NCBI GenBank assembly: GCA_020430865.1
Contig: JAGQIY010001415.1
Span: 1-6,919, forward strand
Reading direction: 5' to 3'
From: Myxococcales bacterium
Lineage (GTDB): Bacteria; Myxococcota; Polyangia; Polyangiales; Polyangiaceae
DNA length: 6,919 nt
The notes under the pieces are model-generated. The model was not told the origin of the DNA and did no database searches. It saw nothing but the letters and a program-made list of their open reading frames with translations. Positions 6,352-6,919 of this stretch are shown here, one piece after another. The translations under genes and the position numbers were made by a program. Within the stretch, counting starts at the first letter, position 1. Each line of letters begins with the position of its first letter.

Positions 6352-6710
6352 TGGCGACGATCCGGCGCGGTGACCTGTACTGGCTCAGCACGGACGACGC
6401 TCGGGGTGAAGGCAGCGTTCCTCACCCCCACGTGGTGGTGCAGGAGGACGTGTTCAACCGGTCGCGAATCGAGACGGTCGTCGTGTGCGCGCTGACCTCG
6501 AACCTCAAGCGGGCGACAGAGCCAGGGAACGTGCTGCTGGACGTTGGTGAAGGGGGCCTGGAGAAGCAGAGCGTCGTCGTGGTGTCCCAGATCGACGCCG
6601 TGGCGAAGTCTGCGCTCGGGGAGCCGATGGGTCGACTCTCGACGGCGCGAGTAGAGCAGATCCTCGACGGCCTGCGCTTTCAGCAGCGGGCGTTCTTTCG
6701 TGAGGAATGA
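6351..6710 (+). CDS. PemK/MazF-family protein, solitary
   Basis: This 119-residue protein follows the PemK/MazF pattern throughout. It has RRGDLYWL at residues 5-12, a core strand VVVQ then VFN at 28-36, VVVCALTSN at 43-51, PGNVLL at 58-63, GL(E)KQSVVVVSQ at 69-80, and MGRLS at 93-97 before a C-terminal helix. Classical members are mRNA-cleaving toxins held by an antitoxin. Thr49 appears to match the catalytic Thr52 of Escherichia coli MazF, but the position of its Arg29 (GHRP) is His25 in a PHPH motif. Such PHPH forms exist in other bacterial PemK-like proteins, so this is probably a natural subgroup rather than decay. The GTG start lies 6 nt after the cupin TGA, without a strong ribosome site; an in-frame stop at 6342 prevents an earlier start. 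No antitoxin gene is adjacent on either side. The family is sure; RNase activity is uncertain. Confidence 0.88.
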   Translation: MATIRRGDLYWLSTDDARGEGSVPHPHVVVQEDVFNRSRIETVVVCALTSNLKRATEPGNVLLDVGEGGLEKQSVVVVSQIDAVAKSALGEPMGRLSTARVEQILDGLRFQQRAFFREE

Positions 6711-6724
6711 TCGCGTGCAGGTTC

Positions 6725-6753
6725 GGGGGTGAGACCCGGTGTTCCTCCCCCCC
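6725..6753. terminator. Weak hairpin between convergent genes
   Basis: GGGGG-T-GAG at 6725-6733 can pair with CTC-C-CCCCC at 6745-6753, giving an 8-bp stem with one T/C mismatch and an 11-nt loop. It lies in the 68-bp gap between the MazF-like stop and the SDR stop, where a terminator is expected. There is no following T-run on either strand, so it is not a canonical intrinsic terminator. Confidence 0.25.
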
Positions 6754-6778
6754 AAACGGCCTTCAGGCGCCCGCAGGC

Positions 6779-6919
6779 TCAGATACTCTGGCCGCCAGAG
6801 ACCTCGATGCGCTGAGCCGTGATCCATGCGGAATCAGGGGAGAGCAGCATGGCGACGGCAGCGCCCACGTCGTCGGGCAAGCCGACCCGGCCGAGGGTGG
6901 TCATCGAGGCGACCATGGC
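6779..6919 (-). CDS. Short-chain dehydrogenase/reductase, C-terminal fragment (edge of window)
   Basis: Read on the minus strand, the final 46 codons end at the TGA complementary to 6779-6781. They encode LGRVGLPDDVGAAVAMLLSP, then DSAWITAQRIEVSGGQSI. This is the characteristic end of classical SDR enzymes: the GRxGxPxDV helix start, a hydrophobic helix, S-x-x-x-WITAQ and the terminal VSGGQSI. SDRs are NAD(P)-dependent oxidoreductases with a Rossmann fold. The cofactor-binding glycines and the Ser-Tyr-Lys catalytic residues are outside the window, so the substrate cannot be guessed. The gene runs convergent to the MazF-like gene with a 68-bp gap and is therefore not in its operon. Apart from the window edge there is no sign of damage. 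Confidence 0.88.
   Translation of the reverse strand, partial: AMVASMTTLGRVGLPDDVGAAVAMLLSPDSAWITAQRIEVSGGQSI

Noticed and set aside
6288..6827. A minus-strand frame spanning the MazF-like gene and the SDR end, considered as a possible antitoxin
   Set aside because: It is in a different frame from the SDR C-terminus, shows no antitoxin-like fold, and is rich in His, Arg and Pro like the other shadows.

Overview
This is a GC-rich stretch of bacterial chromosome, about two thirds G+C by eye, with strong G/C third-position bias and long spurious antisense reading frames. Gene content and codon style suit a large-genome soil proteobacterium or a myxobacterium (Myxococcota). That placement is inferred from style only; there is no rRNA or other phylogenetic marker. 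I see no tRNA, rRNA, CRISPR array, insertion sequence or phage gene.

Layout, left to right. (1) Bases 1-463, minus strand: the N-terminal 154 codons of a YCII/DGPF-domain protein, running off the left edge and apparently entering a second YCII repeat. (2) Bases 464-590: a short divergent intergenic region. (3) Bases 591-4024, plus strand: a two-gene unit of a calcineurin-like metallophosphoesterase and, overlapping it by 4 nt (GTGA), an 839-residue protein that joins an N-terminal half resembling two degenerate universal-stress-protein (Usp) repeats to a C-terminal cardiolipin-synthase-type phospholipase D (PLD) unit with two intact HKD motifs. (4) Bases 4071-6710, plus strand: a tight run of three genes, namely an acyl/aryl-CoA ligase of the feruloyl-CoA synthetase type, a single-domain cupin and a PemK/MazF-type protein, with gaps of 15 and 6 nt. 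(5) Bases 6779-6919, minus strand: the C-terminal 46 residues of a short-chain dehydrogenase/reductase (SDR), convergent with the preceding unit and cut by the right edge.

How the genes may work together. The phosphoesterase and the Usp-PLD protein are probably translationally coupled and both act on phosphate esters, so a shared role in phospholipid or other phosphodiester turnover is a reasonable inference. The CoA ligase would activate an aromatic or phenylpropanoid acid, but no hydratase/aldolase or vanillin dehydrogenase is visible, so a complete ferulate pathway cannot be claimed. The cupin may serve the same metabolism. The MazF-like gene has no antitoxin gene next to it and has His where Escherichia coli MazF has its key Arg, so it may not be a classical toxin.

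I found no clear evidence of a wholly new system. The most distinctive items are the coupled phosphoesterase/Usp-PLD pair and the solitary, substituted MazF-like gene inside a metabolic operon.
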